Source: Saccharospirillum salsuginis (GTDB lineage Bacteria; Pseudomonadota; Gammaproteobacteria; Pseudomonadales; Natronospirillaceae). Taken from it: a stretch of DNA of 64,000 nucleotides. Below the pieces are notes generated by a model, which was not told where the DNA came from, did no database searches, and saw only the letters and a program-made list of their open reading frames with translations. A program made the position numbers and the translations under genes. Location of the stretch: assembly GCF_014651855.1 (NCBI RefSeq), contig NZ_BMXR01000014.1:1-64000 (forward strand), read 5' to 3'. Below are positions 53,139-62,720 of the stretch, piece after piece. Numbering within the stretch: position 1 is the stretch's first letter; each line of letters opens with the position of its first letter.

Positions 53139-53564
53139 TTAACGGCCCTTGCGGCGCTTGAATTCGCGCAGAGTGCGCAGCTGGGCCGCGGCACGCGCCA
53201 GATCTGAGGCGACCTGAGCGAATTCCTGTTCCGCCATCTTGTCCGCGATGACCTTCTCGGCATCGGCCTTGGCTTTTTCAGCCGCGGCCGAGTCGATGTC
53301 ATCGGCACGCAAGGCGGTGTCGGCCAGGATGGTCACGACGTGCGGCTGAACTTCCAGGAAGCCACCCGAGACGTAGAACACCTCTTCGCTACCGTCTTGC
53401 AACGTCAGCTTGACCGGAGCCGGATTCAACCGTGTCAGCAGCGGAGCGTGCTGGGGTTTGATCCCCAACTCGCCCTGCTCGCCTTCACAGATCACCGTCT
53501 CGACACGACCTTCGAAGATCTTCTCTTCAGCGCTGACGATGTCACAGTGTAATGTCATAGCCAT
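53139..53564 (-). CDS. atpC: ATP synthase F1 epsilon subunit
   Basis: 141 aa. N-terminal beta-sandwich (MTLHCDIVSAEEKIFEG, GELGIKPQHAPLLTRLNPAPVKL) and two C-terminal helices ending in LREFKRRKGR. It links the gamma stalk to the c-ring and inhibits ATP hydrolysis. Start at ATG 53564 with GGAGG 5 bases before it. Last gene of the operon. Confidence 0.96.
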   Translation of the reverse strand: MAMTLHCDIVSAEEKIFEGRVETVICEGEQGELGIKPQHAPLLTRLNPAPVKLTLQDGSEEVFYVSGGFLEVQPHVVTILADTALRADDIDSAAAEKAKADAEKVIADKMAEQEFAQVASDLARAAAQLRTLREFKRRKGR

Positions 53565-53581
53565 TAGCACCTCCGGCGCGC

Positions 53582-54988
53582 TTAGGATTTAGCCCGCTTG
53601 CTGTGAGCTTCCAACACTTCGTCAATGGTGCCCTTCATGTAGAAATCCTGCTCGGAGATCTCGTCGTACTCACCGTCCAGAATGCCCTGGAAACCACGGA
53701 TGGTTTCTTTCAGGGAAACGTATTTACCGGGAGCGCCGGTGAATACTTCCGCCACGTGGAACGGCTGGGACAGGAAACGCTCGATCTTACGCGCACGGGC
53801 AACGGTCAGCTTGTCCTCGTCGGACAGTTCGTCCATACCCAGAATCGCGATGATGTCCTTCAGTTCCTTGTACTTCTGCAGAACACCCTGAACGCCACGG
53901 GCGCAGTCGTAGTGTTCGTTGCCGATGACCAGCGGATCCAACTGACGGGAGGTGGAGTCCAGCGGGTCAACCGCCGGGTAGATACCCAGTGCGGCGATGT
54001 CACGGCTCAGTACAACGGTGGCGTCCAAGTGGGCGAAGGTGGTCGCCGGAGACGGGTCGGTCAAGTCATCCGCCGGTACGTATACCGCCTGAACGGAGGT
54101 AATGGAACCGGTCTTGGTGGAGGTGATCCGCTCCTGCAGTACACCCATTTCCTCGGCCAGAGTCGGCTGGTAACCCACCGCGGACGGCATACGGCCCAAC
54201 AGTGCGGATACCTCGGTACCGGCCAGGGTGTAACGGTAGATGTTGTCCACGAAGAACAGAACATCACGGCCTTCGTCACGGAACTGCTCGGCCATGGTCA
54301 GACCGGTCAGTGCCACACGCAGACGGTTGCCGGGCGGTTCGTTCATCTGACCGTAAACCATCGCCACCTTGGATTCCGCCAGGTTCTCCAGCTGGATAAC
54401 GCCGGCTTCACTCATTTCGTGATAGAAGTCGTTACCTTCCCGCGTCCGCTCACCGACACCGGCGAATACGGACAGACCGGAGTGCTCGGTCGCGATGTTG
54501 TTGATCAACTCCAGCATGTTCACGGTCTTGCCCACACCGGCGCCGCCGAACAGGCCGACCTTACCACCCTTGGCGAACGGGCAGATCAGGTCGATCACCT
54601 TGATGCCCGTTTCCAGGAGATCCTGGCTCTGGGACTGTTCCGCGTAGCTCGGGGCATCCTGGTGGATGACCTTGTGCTGGTCGGAGTTGATGTCGCCGCG
54701 CTCGTCGATGGCTTCGCCGAGTACGTTCATGATACGGCCCAGGGTCGCCTTGCCGACCGGCACGGAAATGCCTTCGCCGGTGTTGTCGACTGCCAGACCA
54801 CGCTTGACGCCTTCGGTGGAGCCCATGGCGATCGCCCGGACAATACCGTCGCCCAGCTGCTGCTGAACTTCGAGGGTCAAACCTACTTCTTTGACTTTCA
54901 GAGCGTCATAGACCTTGGGGACGCTGTCACGCGGGAATTCCACGTCGACAACGGCGCCAATGATCTGTGTGATACGTCCGCTACTCAT
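53582..54988 (-). CDS. atpD: ATP synthase F1 beta subunit
   Basis: 468 aa, catalytic subunit. Walker A GGAGVGKT (~150), GERTREGND with the catalytic Glu, Walker B-type DVLFFVDNIYRYT, and the QAVYVPADDLTDPSPATTF segment. Full normal length. Part of atpIBEFHAGDC with short gaps (23 bp to atpG). Confidence 0.98.
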   Translation of the reverse strand: MSSGRITQIIGAVVDVEFPRDSVPKVYDALKVKEVGLTLEVQQQLGDGIVRAIAMGSTEGVKRGLAVDNTGEGISVPVGKATLGRIMNVLGEAIDERGDINSDQHKVIHQDAPSYAEQSQSQDLLETGIKVIDLICPFAKGGKVGLFGGAGVGKTVNMLELINNIATEHSGLSVFAGVGERTREGNDFYHEMSEAGVIQLENLAESKVAMVYGQMNEPPGNRLRVALTGLTMAEQFRDEGRDVLFFVDNIYRYTLAGTEVSALLGRMPSAVGYQPTLAEEMGVLQERITSTKTGSITSVQAVYVPADDLTDPSPATTFAHLDATVVLSRDIAALGIYPAVDPLDSTSRQLDPLVIGNEHYDCARGVQGVLQKYKELKDIIAILGMDELSDEDKLTVARARKIERFLSQPFHVAEVFTGAPGKYVSLKETIRGFQGILDGEYDEISEQDFYMKGTIDEVLEAHSKRAKS

Positions 54989-55011
54989 CTTCTGTATCCT
55001 CTCAAAACCGT

Positions 55012-55878
55012 TTATTGCACCGCGGAGGCGCCACCGACAATCTCGGCGATTTCTTGGGTAATCGCCGCCTGACGCGCCTTGTTGTATTCCATATTGAGAC
55101 TGTCGATCAGTTCCCCGGCATTTTCGGAGGCGTTCTTCATCGCCATCATGCGCGAGGCCTGTTCACAAGCCAGATTCTCGACCACGCCCTGATACACCAC
55201 GGCTTCGACGTAGCGCACCAGCAGGTGATCCAGCAGGGACTGCGGATCCGGCTCGTACAGATAATCCCAAGTATGTTTGCGCGATGATTCGTCATCGGCG
55301 GCCTTCAGTGGCAACAACTGCTCAATCCGGGGTTTCTGCACCATGGTGTTGACAAATTCGTTGAACACCACGAACAAGCGGTCGATTTTGCCTTCGTTGT
55401 AATCGTCCAGCATGACCTTGACGCCACCGATCAGATCGGCCACAGCCGGCTTGTCGCCAAGCCCGGACAGGGTGGCGGACAAATCGTAGCCACGCGCCTT
55501 GAAGAAACCGGCGCCCTTGCTGCCAATGGCACAGACCTGGACGCTGGCGCCCTTGTCTTTCCAGGCGGCCACGTCCTGGGTCAATTGCTTGAACAGATTG
55601 ACGTTCAAGCCACCACACAGGCCGCGGTCGGTCGAGACCACGATGTAGCCTACCCGTTTGACGTCCCGCTCTTGCAGATATGGATGACGGTATTCGGGAT
55701 TGGCGTTCGCCAGATGCCCGATCACCGCCCGGATTTTGTCAGCATAGGGCTTGCTGGCGTCCATCCGGTCTTGAGCTTTACGCTTCTTACTCGCAGCGAC
55801 CATTTCCATCGCCGAAGTAATCTTCTGCGTATTCTTAATGCCCGATATTTTCGTGCGAATCTCTTTTCCGGTTGCCAT
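55012..55878 (-). CDS. atpG: ATP synthase F1 gamma subunit
   Basis: 288 aa, the rotating central stalk. N-terminal helix EIRTKISGIKNTQKITSAMEMVAASK and C-terminal helix MKNASENAGELIDSLNMEYNKARQAAITQEIAEIVGGA are diagnostic; DRGLCGGLNVNLFK lies between. Normal length. Confidence 0.98.
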   Translation of the reverse strand: MATGKEIRTKISGIKNTQKITSAMEMVAASKKRKAQDRMDASKPYADKIRAVIGHLANANPEYRHPYLQERDVKRVGYIVVSTDRGLCGGLNVNLFKQLTQDVAAWKDKGASVQVCAIGSKGAGFFKARGYDLSATLSGLGDKPAVADLIGGVKVMLDDYNEGKIDRLFVVFNEFVNTMVQKPRIEQLLPLKAADDESSRKHTWDYLYEPDPQSLLDHLLVRYVEAVVYQGVVENLACEQASRMMAMKNASENAGELIDSLNMEYNKARQAAITQEIAEIVGGASAVQ

Positions 55879-55922
55879 AGCAATGCCTCAGTTCAGTCGG
55901 CCGTCCGGGGACGGCCGGTGAA

Positions 55923-57467
55923 TTACCAGGTCTGCGTCGCCTTGAACTTGTCCAGGGCGTCCTTCAGCGATTTGGCAACGTCGTCGCTGTAGTTGCCAGT
56001 CTCGTTGATCTGTTTCATCAGATCCGCGTGTTCGCTGTTCATGTAGGAATGCAGAGCCGCCTCGAAGCGACTGACTTCGCTGACTTCCAGCGACTTCAGG
56101 TAGCCTTCGTTCGCGGCGTATACCGAGACAGCCATTTCGGCAACCGACAGCGGTGCATACTGATTTTGTTTCATCAGCTCGGTTACCCGGGCACCGTGGT
56201 CCAGCTGGGCCTTGGTGGCTTCGTCCAGGTCGGAGGCGAACTGGGAGAACGCCGCCAGTTCCCGATACTGGGCCAGTGCGGTACGAATACCACCGGCCAG
56301 TTTCTTGATGACCTTGGTCTGGGCCGAACCACCCACACGGGATACGGAGATACCGGCGTTCATCGCAGGACGGATACCGGCGTTGAACAGGTCGGTTTCC
56401 AGGAAGATCTGACCGTCGGTAATGGAGATCACGTTGGTCGGTACGAACGCGGATACGTCGCCACCCTGGGTTTCGATGATCGGCAACGCGGTCAGAGAAC
56501 CGGTTTTGCCTTTCACTTCGCCCTTGGTGAACTGCTCGACGTAGTCGGCGTTGACCCGGGACGCGCGCTCCAGCAGACGGGAGTGCAGATAGAAAACGTC
56601 ACCCGGGAAGGCTTCACGGCCCGGCGGACGACGCAGCAGCAAAGAGATCTGACGATAGGCGACAGCCTGCTTGGACAGGTCATCGTAGATGATCAGAGCG
56701 TCTTCACCACGATCGCGGAAGTATTCACCCATGGTGCAGCCGGCATAGGGTGCCAGGAACTGCATGGACGCCGGCTCGGAAGCGGACGCGGCGATGATGG
56801 TGGTGTATTCCATCGCGCCGTGCTCTTCCAGCTTCTTGACCACGTTGGCGATGGTCGACTGCTTCTGACCGATCGCGACGTAGAAACACTTAATGCCGGA
56901 GCCTTTCTGGGCGATGATGGAGTCAACGGCCAGGGCGGTCTTACCGGTCTGACGGTCGCCAATGATCAGCTCGCGCTGACCCCGACCGATCGGAACCATG
57001 GCGTCGACGGCCTTGTAACCGGTCTGCACCGGCTGGTCGACCGATTGACGGGCGATAACGCCCGGCGCGACCTTCTCCAGCGGATCGGTCAGGTCGGTTT
57101 TTACCGGGCCTTTGCCGTCGATCGGGTTACCCAGGGCGTCGACGACGCGACCGAGCAGTTCCGGACCGATGGGTACTTCCAGGATGCGACCGGTGCACTT
57201 ACAGGTCTGGCCTTCGGCCAGGCCTTTGTAGTCACCCAGAACGATCGCACCGACAGAGTCTTGCTCGAGGTTCAGGGCCATGCCGTACAGGCCGTCGTTG
57301 AACTCGATCATTTCACCGGACATCACATCGGCCAGACCGTGGATACGCACAATACCGTCGGAAACGCTGACGATGGTGCCTTCGTTCTGGGCCTTGGAGC
57401 TGGTATCAAGCTTGCTGATACGCTCCTTGATGATGTCACTGATTTCTGAAGGATTCAGTTGCTGCAT
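55923..57467 (-). CDS. atpA: ATP synthase F1 alpha subunit
   Basis: 514 aa, non-catalytic nucleotide-binding subunit. Walker A GDRQTGKT (~169), regulatory Arg in the NAGISVSRVGGSAQ segment, and the opening LNPSEISDIIKERI. Normal length; 13 bp after atpH. Confidence 0.98.
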   Translation of the reverse strand: MQQLNPSEISDIIKERISKLDTSSKAQNEGTIVSVSDGIVRIHGLADVMSGEMIEFNDGLYGMALNLEQDSVGAIVLGDYKGLAEGQTCKCTGRILEVPIGPELLGRVVDALGNPIDGKGPVKTDLTDPLEKVAPGVIARQSVDQPVQTGYKAVDAMVPIGRGQRELIIGDRQTGKTALAVDSIIAQKGSGIKCFYVAIGQKQSTIANVVKKLEEHGAMEYTTIIAASASEPASMQFLAPYAGCTMGEYFRDRGEDALIIYDDLSKQAVAYRQISLLLRRPPGREAFPGDVFYLHSRLLERASRVNADYVEQFTKGEVKGKTGSLTALPIIETQGGDVSAFVPTNVISITDGQIFLETDLFNAGIRPAMNAGISVSRVGGSAQTKVIKKLAGGIRTALAQYRELAAFSQFASDLDEATKAQLDHGARVTELMKQNQYAPLSVAEMAVSVYAANEGYLKSLEVSEVSRFEAALHSYMNSEHADLMKQINETGNYSDDVAKSLKDALDKFKATQTW

Positions 57468-57480
57468 TTCTTTTCCCTCA

Positions 57481-58017
57481 CTAGGAATTCATTGCGTCAG
57501 CGAGTTTGGCCAACTTGCCACGAACCGACCCGTCGATGACGGTGTCGCCGGCTTTGATCACCACACCACCGAGCAGGGCTTCGTCGATTTCGACGGTCAG
57601 GTTTACCTGACGACCAAACTTGGTGGCGAGCTTCTCGGCCAGGGTCTTCTGCTGGCTGTCGCTTAAGGAAAATGCACTGGTCACCAGAACGTCGGACGTC
57701 TTTTCCTGTTCCGCTTTCAGCGTCTCGAATTGCTCGCTGATTTCGCTGATCAAGGCCAGGCGGCGATACTCGGCCAGAACATCGACCAAATTGGCGACGC
57801 CTTCGTTCAGGGCGTCGCCGGCCACCTGTTTCAGTACATCGGCCTTGGCGTTGGCGGAAAGCTCAGGATTGGCAATCAGGTCTTCGACGACCTGTTGCTG
57901 ACTGATAGCGGCCAGGGTCGACAGGGCAGTCGACCACGGCTCCAGCTGTTGGTTGTCCAGTGCGGCGTTGAACGCGGCTTTGGCGTAAGGACGGGCCAGC
58001 GTACTCAGTTCTGCCAT
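57481..58017 (-). CDS. atpH: ATP synthase F1 delta subunit
   Basis: 178 aa, peripheral-stalk connector. Opening TLARPYAKAAFNAA and the C-terminal EIDEALLGGVVIKAGDTVIDGSVRGKLAKL signature. Nine bases after atpF. Confidence 0.97.
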   Translation of the reverse strand: MAELSTLARPYAKAAFNAALDNQQLEPWSTALSTLAAISQQQVVEDLIANPELSANAKADVLKQVAGDALNEGVANLVDVLAEYRRLALISEISEQFETLKAEQEKTSDVLVTSAFSLSDSQQKTLAEKLATKFGRQVNLTVEIDEALLGGVVIKAGDTVIDGSVRGKLAKLADAMNS

Positions 58018-58026
58018 GATCCCCCC

Positions 58027-58497
58027 TTACAGCTCGGCTGCCAGTTTATCCAACAACTCGCTGTGTTTTTTCGCGTCGACTTCAGAGCCCAGGATCTTCT
58101 CGGCACCGGCCAGGGTCAGTTCGGAAATGCGGCCGCGCAGCTCTTCACGAGCGGCATTGACCTCTTTCTCGACTTCGGCCTGAGCGGACGCTACGATGCG
58201 CTTGCCTTCCTCTTGAGCTTCGCCTTTGGCGTCATCGACGATCTGCGCCGCGCGCTTGTTCGCCTGCTCAAGAATGGACGCCGCTTCCTGCTTGGCTTCC
58301 TGCAGCTTTTTCGCCGCTTCGTGCTTGGCCAGTTCCAGGTCTTTCTCAGCCTTGTCGGCGGAATCCAGCCCTTCGGCGATTTTCTTCTGGCGGGCCTGCA
58401 TGGCCTCCATGATCGGAGGCCAGACGAATTTGGCACAGATCCAGACGAAAATGGCAAAGACGACGATTTGTCCAATAAAAGTTGCGTTGAAATTCAC
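58027..58497 (-). CDS. atpF: ATP synthase Fo b subunit
   Basis: 156 aa. One N-terminal membrane helix (ATFIGQIVVFAIFVWICAKFVWPPI) then a long charged coiled coil with repeated Ala/Lys/Glu to residue ~135. It forms the peripheral stalk as a dimer. Confidence 0.97.
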   Translation of the reverse strand: MNFNATFIGQIVVFAIFVWICAKFVWPPIMEAMQARQKKIAEGLDSADKAEKDLELAKHEAAKKLQEAKQEAASILEQANKRAAQIVDDAKGEAQEEGKRIVASAQAEVEKEVNAAREELRGRISELTLAGAEKILGSEVDAKKHSELLDKLAAEL

Positions 58498-58550
58498 GCC
58501 TTCACCTCGTTTTGGTTGGTTATATCAAAGTACCTCGGGGGACCGTTTGA

Positions 58551-58781
58551 TTAACCGCCCACAACGAAGATGAGGTACATGGCGATACCAACACCGATGA
58601 TGGGGATCGCGTCGATCAAACCGGCCACGATGAAGAACTTGGTTTGCAGCATGGGGCCCAGTTCCGGCTGACGAGCGGTGGATTCCATCAGCTTGCCACC
58701 CAGAATACCGATGCCGATCGCGGCACCAACCGCACCCAGACCGATCATGATTGCAGCGGCGATGAATACCAAAGTTTCCAT
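58551..58781 (-). CDS. atpE: ATP synthase Fo c subunit
   Basis: 76-aa hairpin of two membrane helices. Gly-rich first helix (GLGAVGAAIGIGILGGK), polar loop ARQPE, and the ion-binding Asp57 in the second helix (VAGLIDAIPIIGVGIAMY). The surrounding residues lack a sodium-site pattern, so proton coupling is expected. Confidence 0.97.
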   Translation of the reverse strand: METLVFIAAAIMIGLGAVGAAIGIGILGGKLMESTARQPELGPMLQTKFFIVAGLIDAIPIIGVGIAMYLIFVVGG

Positions 58782-58869
58782 GTTTATCTCCTAAGGTTTT
58801 TTACTTGAGTTTTCTTGAAGTTAAGGGTTTAAGTCATTGGGCGGCCTCACGGCCGTCCCGGTGAATCGT

Positions 58870-59751
58870 TTAATGGTCTTCGTGGGCCTGACTCAGGTAC
58901 ACGATGGTCAGTACCATGAAGATGAAGGCCTGCAACGGAATAACCAGGATGTGGAAGATCGCCCAGGATATTTGCAATACCCCGCCGAAGATGGCGATCA
59001 GAATGCCACCGCCGAACATCAGCGCGATCAGGATGAAGATCATCTCGGCGGCGTAGAGGTTGCCGAAAATCCGCAGACCCAGTGAGAACGGCTTGGCCAG
59101 CAGACCGACCAACTCGAGGAAGAGGTTGAACGGTATGAAGACCCAGTGGTTGAACGGTGTGAAGGACAGTTCCTTGATGAAGCCCATGCCCTTCACCTTG
59201 AAGGAGTAGTACAGCATCAGGAAGAAGACAAAGGTGGCCGTACCCAGCGTAATGTTCGGGTCCGTTGTGGGAACAATCTTCTGGAACTTAACGCCCATCA
59301 ATTCAAGGGTGTACGGAATCAGATCGACCGGAATGATGTCCATCAGGTTGGACAGGAAGGCCCAGGCAAACACCGTCAGAGCGATGGGTGCGATCCAGGG
59401 ATTGCGGCCATGAAAGACATCTTTGACCTGGGAGTCGACAAACTCGACGATGGTTTCCACGAAATTCTGGGCGCCCGTGGGAACCCCGGTCGTGGCCTTG
59501 CGGCCGATTCGCCAGAAAAACAGAAGGAACAACCCGGTCAGAGCCGCTGACCAGATCATGCTGTCCAGGTGGAATGCCCAGAACCCCATGCCGTTCACTT
59601 CGTCACTGCATTTGGCAACTTTCCAGGTTGCCTGCTCCAGCGTGGAACCGTCACACAACGCCGACCCGGCTTCCAGCTTACCGTAGGTCAGGTTGGTCAG
59701 GTGGTGCTGAATGTACTCGCTCGCGTTAGCGTATCCGCCTTCACTTGCCAT
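58870..59751 (-). CDS. atpB: ATP synthase Fo a subunit
   Basis: 293 aa. Essential Arg in FSLGLRIFGNLYAAEM, and the last helix with QAFIFMVLTIVYLSQAHEDH. The N-terminal ~55 residues form an extended periplasmic segment with two Cys, longer than in E. coli but usual in marine gammaproteobacteria. Confidence 0.96.
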   Translation of the reverse strand: MASEGGYANASEYIQHHLTNLTYGKLEAGSALCDGSTLEQATWKVAKCSDEVNGMGFWAFHLDSMIWSAALTGLFLLFFWRIGRKATTGVPTGAQNFVETIVEFVDSQVKDVFHGRNPWIAPIALTVFAWAFLSNLMDIIPVDLIPYTLELMGVKFQKIVPTTDPNITLGTATFVFFLMLYYSFKVKGMGFIKELSFTPFNHWVFIPFNLFLELVGLLAKPFSLGLRIFGNLYAAEMIFILIALMFGGGILIAIFGGVLQISWAIFHILVIPLQAFIFMVLTIVYLSQAHEDH

Positions 59752-59787
59752 AAGTCACTTACCCCTTTTGGCCGCCCCGCAGGGCGG

Positions 59788-60204
59788 TTACTTAACCAGA
59801 AACGGTGCCAATGCCGCCGCCAGAGTGTTCAACACCAGTACGGTCAGCAGCATTGCGAAGGCATTCAGGTCCGGGTGGGCTGTCCACAGCAACGCCAGCC
59901 CGAATGCCACGATAATCCATTTTCCATACAGACCCTGGGATGTACCCGTTACGAACAGGCCTGTGATGCGGGCGCCGTAGTGACGCATGCTCCGCCAGGT
60001 AAAGTAGCTGTGGCCGATGACGCTGAGCATCACCGCAGCCATTACCGCTTGGACGGTTCCTGGGAACCAGAGGCCGGCGACCGCCAGCAAGATCAGCCCC
60101 GCGCCGGCCTGAACATAGACCACCCGCCAGACGTTGGGGCGGGGCACCCGGCGCGGCCGGGCTTGTTTAAACACTGTGACGTCCCGGTTCTTGTCGTTTG
60201 TCAT
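59788..60204 (-). CDS. atpI: ATP synthase accessory protein AtpI
   Basis: About 138 aa, four hydrophobic segments. First gene of the atp operon, as usual for this small assembly factor, which aids c-ring formation in other bacteria. The start is uncertain: ATG 60204 is preferred because upstream residues (to 60285) are arginine-rich and look like leader DNA. Confidence 0.82.
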   Translation of the reverse strand: MTNDKNRDVTVFKQARPRRVPRPNVWRVVYVQAGAGLILLAVAGLWFPGTVQAVMAAVMLSVIGHSYFTWRSMRHYGARITGLFVTGTSQGLYGKWIIVAFGLALLWTAHPDLNAFAMLLTVLVLNTLAAALAPFLVK

Positions 60205-60234
60205 GCCGTACCGTAATTGAGTCCGTCGGCGTCG

Positions 60235-60258
60235 AAAAGCCCGTCCTAGACCGGGCTT
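60235..60258 (-). terminator. Weak terminator after parB
   Basis: On the minus strand AAGCCCG-N8-CGGGCTTTT. It lies about 105 bp past the parB stop, just before atpI, and would separate the par and atp units. The T run is only four bases. Confidence 0.5.
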
Positions 60259-60364
60259 GTTCGGTAATATCCGGGGTTCAGTCAAAAAAACTCGGCAGAG
60301 TATATTGGGTTAGGCTGGGCGCATCAACACGGAACTGACTCGTATTTAACATGGATCGGACGTC

Positions 60365-61249
60365 TCACTTCACGTGATTCAGAATACCGTCCAATTCGTC
60401 CAGGCTGTTGTATTTGATCACCAGCGACCCCTTACCCTTGGCGCCGTGCTTGATGGCGACGCTCGCCCCCAGGCGCTGGGACAACATGGTCTCCAGGTTC
60501 TGGATGTTGGCGTCCTGTTTCGGGTCGCGCGGTGTCTTGCCGGGTTTACGACCTTCGGCCAGGTTGCGCACCAGCTGTTCGGTCTGGCGCACCGTCATGC
60601 CCTTGGCGACCACCTGGCGCGCGGCGTCGACCTGAGCCTCACCCTGAAGCCCCAGCAGGGCGCGGGCGTGGCCCATTTCCAGGTCACCGTGCTCGAGCAT
60701 GCGGCGCACCTCGGCCTCGAGACTGATCAGCCGCAACAGGTTGGTTACCGTGACCCGGCTCTTGCCGACGGCATCGGCCACGCCGGCCTGGGTCAGTTCG
60801 AATTCTTTCTGCAGACGCTGCAGCGCGAACGCCTCTTCCATCGGGTTCAGGTTTTCGCGCTGGATGTTTTCGATCAGCGCCATGGCGATGGCATCTTCGT
60901 CGGCGACGTCGCGGATCACCGCCGGGATGGTGTCGAGCCCGGCCATCTGGGCGGCGCGCCAACGGCGCTCGCCGGCGATCAGCTCGAACGACTGGGCGCC
61001 GAGCGGGCGCACCACAACCGGCTGCATCACGCCCTGGGCGCGAATCGAGGCGGCCAGTTCCTCCAGTGCCTCGGCGGACATGTCGCGACGCGGCTGGTAG
61101 GTGCCGCGCTGCACCCATTCGATGGGCAGTTCACGCAGCGTCCCGTCCCGAACCTCCTGGACCGGTTGCTCGGAAATGGCCTCCACCTCCTTGCGGGTGG
61201 TGATCAGGGCGTCCAGCCCGCGTCCCAAACCTCGTTTCTTTGCTGCCAT
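60365..61249 (-). CDS. parB: Chromosome partitioning protein ParB
   Basis: 294 aa. The CTP-binding N-terminal domain includes ELPIEWVQRGTYQPRRDM and the arginine patch LIAGERRWRAAQMAGL. The HTH is at ~150 (FELTQAGVADAVGKSRVTVTNLLRL), with a C-terminal dimerisation region after a linker. KKRGLGRGLDALI is the typical opening. Follows parA by 21 bp. Confidence 0.97.
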   Translation of the reverse strand: MAAKKRGLGRGLDALITTRKEVEAISEQPVQEVRDGTLRELPIEWVQRGTYQPRRDMSAEALEELAASIRAQGVMQPVVVRPLGAQSFELIAGERRWRAAQMAGLDTIPAVIRDVADEDAIAMALIENIQRENLNPMEEAFALQRLQKEFELTQAGVADAVGKSRVTVTNLLRLISLEAEVRRMLEHGDLEMGHARALLGLQGEAQVDAARQVVAKGMTVRQTEQLVRNLAEGRKPGKTPRDPKQDANIQNLETMLSQRLGASVAIKHGAKGKGSLVIKYNSLDELDGILNHVK

Positions 61250-61270
61250 GGTGTCTTGAATTCCTGTGAC

Positions 61271-62071
61271 TTATCCCGTGATGTGGGCCGTATCCGGCGC
61301 CTTGATGCCCTCGACCCGGCGCACCATCTCCCCGGCCATGGCCAGGTACGCCATCGCCCCCTTGGAGGATTTGTCGTACTGCAGCGCTGGCAGACCGTAA
61401 CTGGGCGCCTCGGCCAGACGCACATTGCGGGGAATGACGGATGAATAGACGGCGTCGCCGAAATGCGCCTTGAGCTGGTCGGAAACGTCGTTGGTCAGGC
61501 TGTTGCGCGGATCGTACATGGTGCGCAGCAAGCCGCCGATCTCCAGGCGCGGATTGACCACCTTCTGAATGTGGCCGATGGTGTCCATCAGCGCCGCCAG
61601 CCCTTCCAGCGCGTAATATTCGCACTGCATCGGAATCAGCACCTGCTCGGCGGCGGCCAGGGCGTTGACCGTCAGCATGTTCAGCGCCGGCGGGCAGTCG
61701 ATGAAGATGTAGTCGTATTCGTGCTTGATCTCGGCCAGGGCGTACTGCAGCCGGTGCTCTTTCATTTTCAGCGACATCAGCTCGACTTCGGCGGCGGTCA
61801 GGTCGCTGTTGGCCGGCAGCAGATCGTAGCCCGCTTCCGGGGTGTGCTGAACCGCCTCGGCGCAATGACATTGATGGGTGATGACATCGTAGACGCTGCG
61901 CTCGACTTCGTTCTTGTTGATGCCACTGCCCATGGTCGCGTTGCCCTGGGGATCCAGATCCACAACCAGCACCTTGCGCTTCATCGCCACCAGCGACGCA
62001 GGCAGGTTGATGGCCGTCGTCGTCTTGCCGACGCCGCCTTTCTGGTTGGTAATGGCGAATATATGAGTCAC
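61271..62071 (-). CDS. parA: Chromosome partitioning ATPase ParA (Soj)
   Basis: 266 aa. Deviant Walker A KGGVGKTTTAINL at the N-terminus (no HTH, so Soj type), DLDPQGNATMGSG and the Walker B-like YDYIFIDCPPALNML. Acts with ParB in origin segregation. Four bases after rsmG. Confidence 0.97.
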   Translation of the reverse strand: MTHIFAITNQKGGVGKTTTAINLPASLVAMKRKVLVVDLDPQGNATMGSGINKNEVERSVYDVITHQCHCAEAVQHTPEAGYDLLPANSDLTAAEVELMSLKMKEHRLQYALAEIKHEYDYIFIDCPPALNMLTVNALAAAEQVLIPMQCEYYALEGLAALMDTIGHIQKVVNPRLEIGGLLRTMYDPRNSLTNDVSDQLKAHFGDAVYSSVIPRNVRLAEAPSYGLPALQYDKSSKGAMAYLAMAGEMVRRVEGIKAPDTAHITG

Positions 62072-62075
62072 AACG

Positions 62076-62720
62076 CTATAACCCTTGAGAAGAACCAGCG
62101 GACAACTCTACCAGATGTCGAGCGCCAGCGGTGCCCGGAACCGTTAAAACCTGAACCCGGTCGACGTGAAAACCGTCCGGCAGGTCGTCGATCTCGTCCT
62201 GCGGGAATTGGCCCTTCATGGCCAGGAAGCGACCGCCGGGGGCCAGCAGGTGGGCCGATTTTGCCACCATGTCGGCCAGGGTGGCAAAGGCGCGCGAACT
62301 GATTTGCGCGTAGCTGCGACCCGGCTGCCAGAACTCCAGGCGATTGTGAACGACCTCGGCGTTGTCGACGCCGAGCTCCATCTTCACTTGGATCAGGAAA
62401 CGGGTCTTCTTGCCGTTGCTGTCGAGCAGCGTCACCGACTGGCCGGGCCGGACCAGCGCCAGCACCATGCCCGGCAGACCCGGACCGGTGCCGACATCGA
62501 GCAGATCGTCTTCGCCGACATACGACAGGATCGACAGGCTGTCGAGCAGGTGGCGGCCGATCATCTCCCCGGGGTCTCGCACCGAGGTCAGGTTGTACGC
62601 CTTGTTCCACTTCACCAGTAGAGCGTGGTAGGCCAACAGGCGGTCCAGGGTGGCGTCATCCAGAGCCAGATCCTGCCGGGCTATACCGGCGGCGAGCGCC
62701 TGTCGATATGCATCGCTCAT
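62076..62720 (-). CDS. rsmG: 16S rRNA m7G527 methyltransferase RsmG (GidB)
   Basis: 214 aa. LVKWNKAYNLTSVRDPGEMIGRHLLDSLSIL and the SAM-binding LLDVGTGPGLPGMVLAL are diagnostic. Start overlaps the mnmG stop by 4 bases (ATGA). Confidence 0.97.
   Translation of the reverse strand: MSDAYRQALAAGIARQDLALDDATLDRLLAYHALLVKWNKAYNLTSVRDPGEMIGRHLLDSLSILSYVGEDDLLDVGTGPGLPGMVLALVRPGQSVTLLDSNGKKTRFLIQVKMELGVDNAEVVHNRLEFWQPGRSYAQISSRAFATLADMVAKSAHLLAPGGRFLAMKGQFPQDEIDDLPDGFHVDRVQVLTVPGTAGARHLVELSAGSSQGL

Noticed and set aside
60366..60381. parS-like site at the end of parB (TTCACGTGA core)
   Set aside because: Only 11 of 16 positions match TGTTTCACGTGAAACA and the bases encode the ParB C-terminus; chance similarity is likely.
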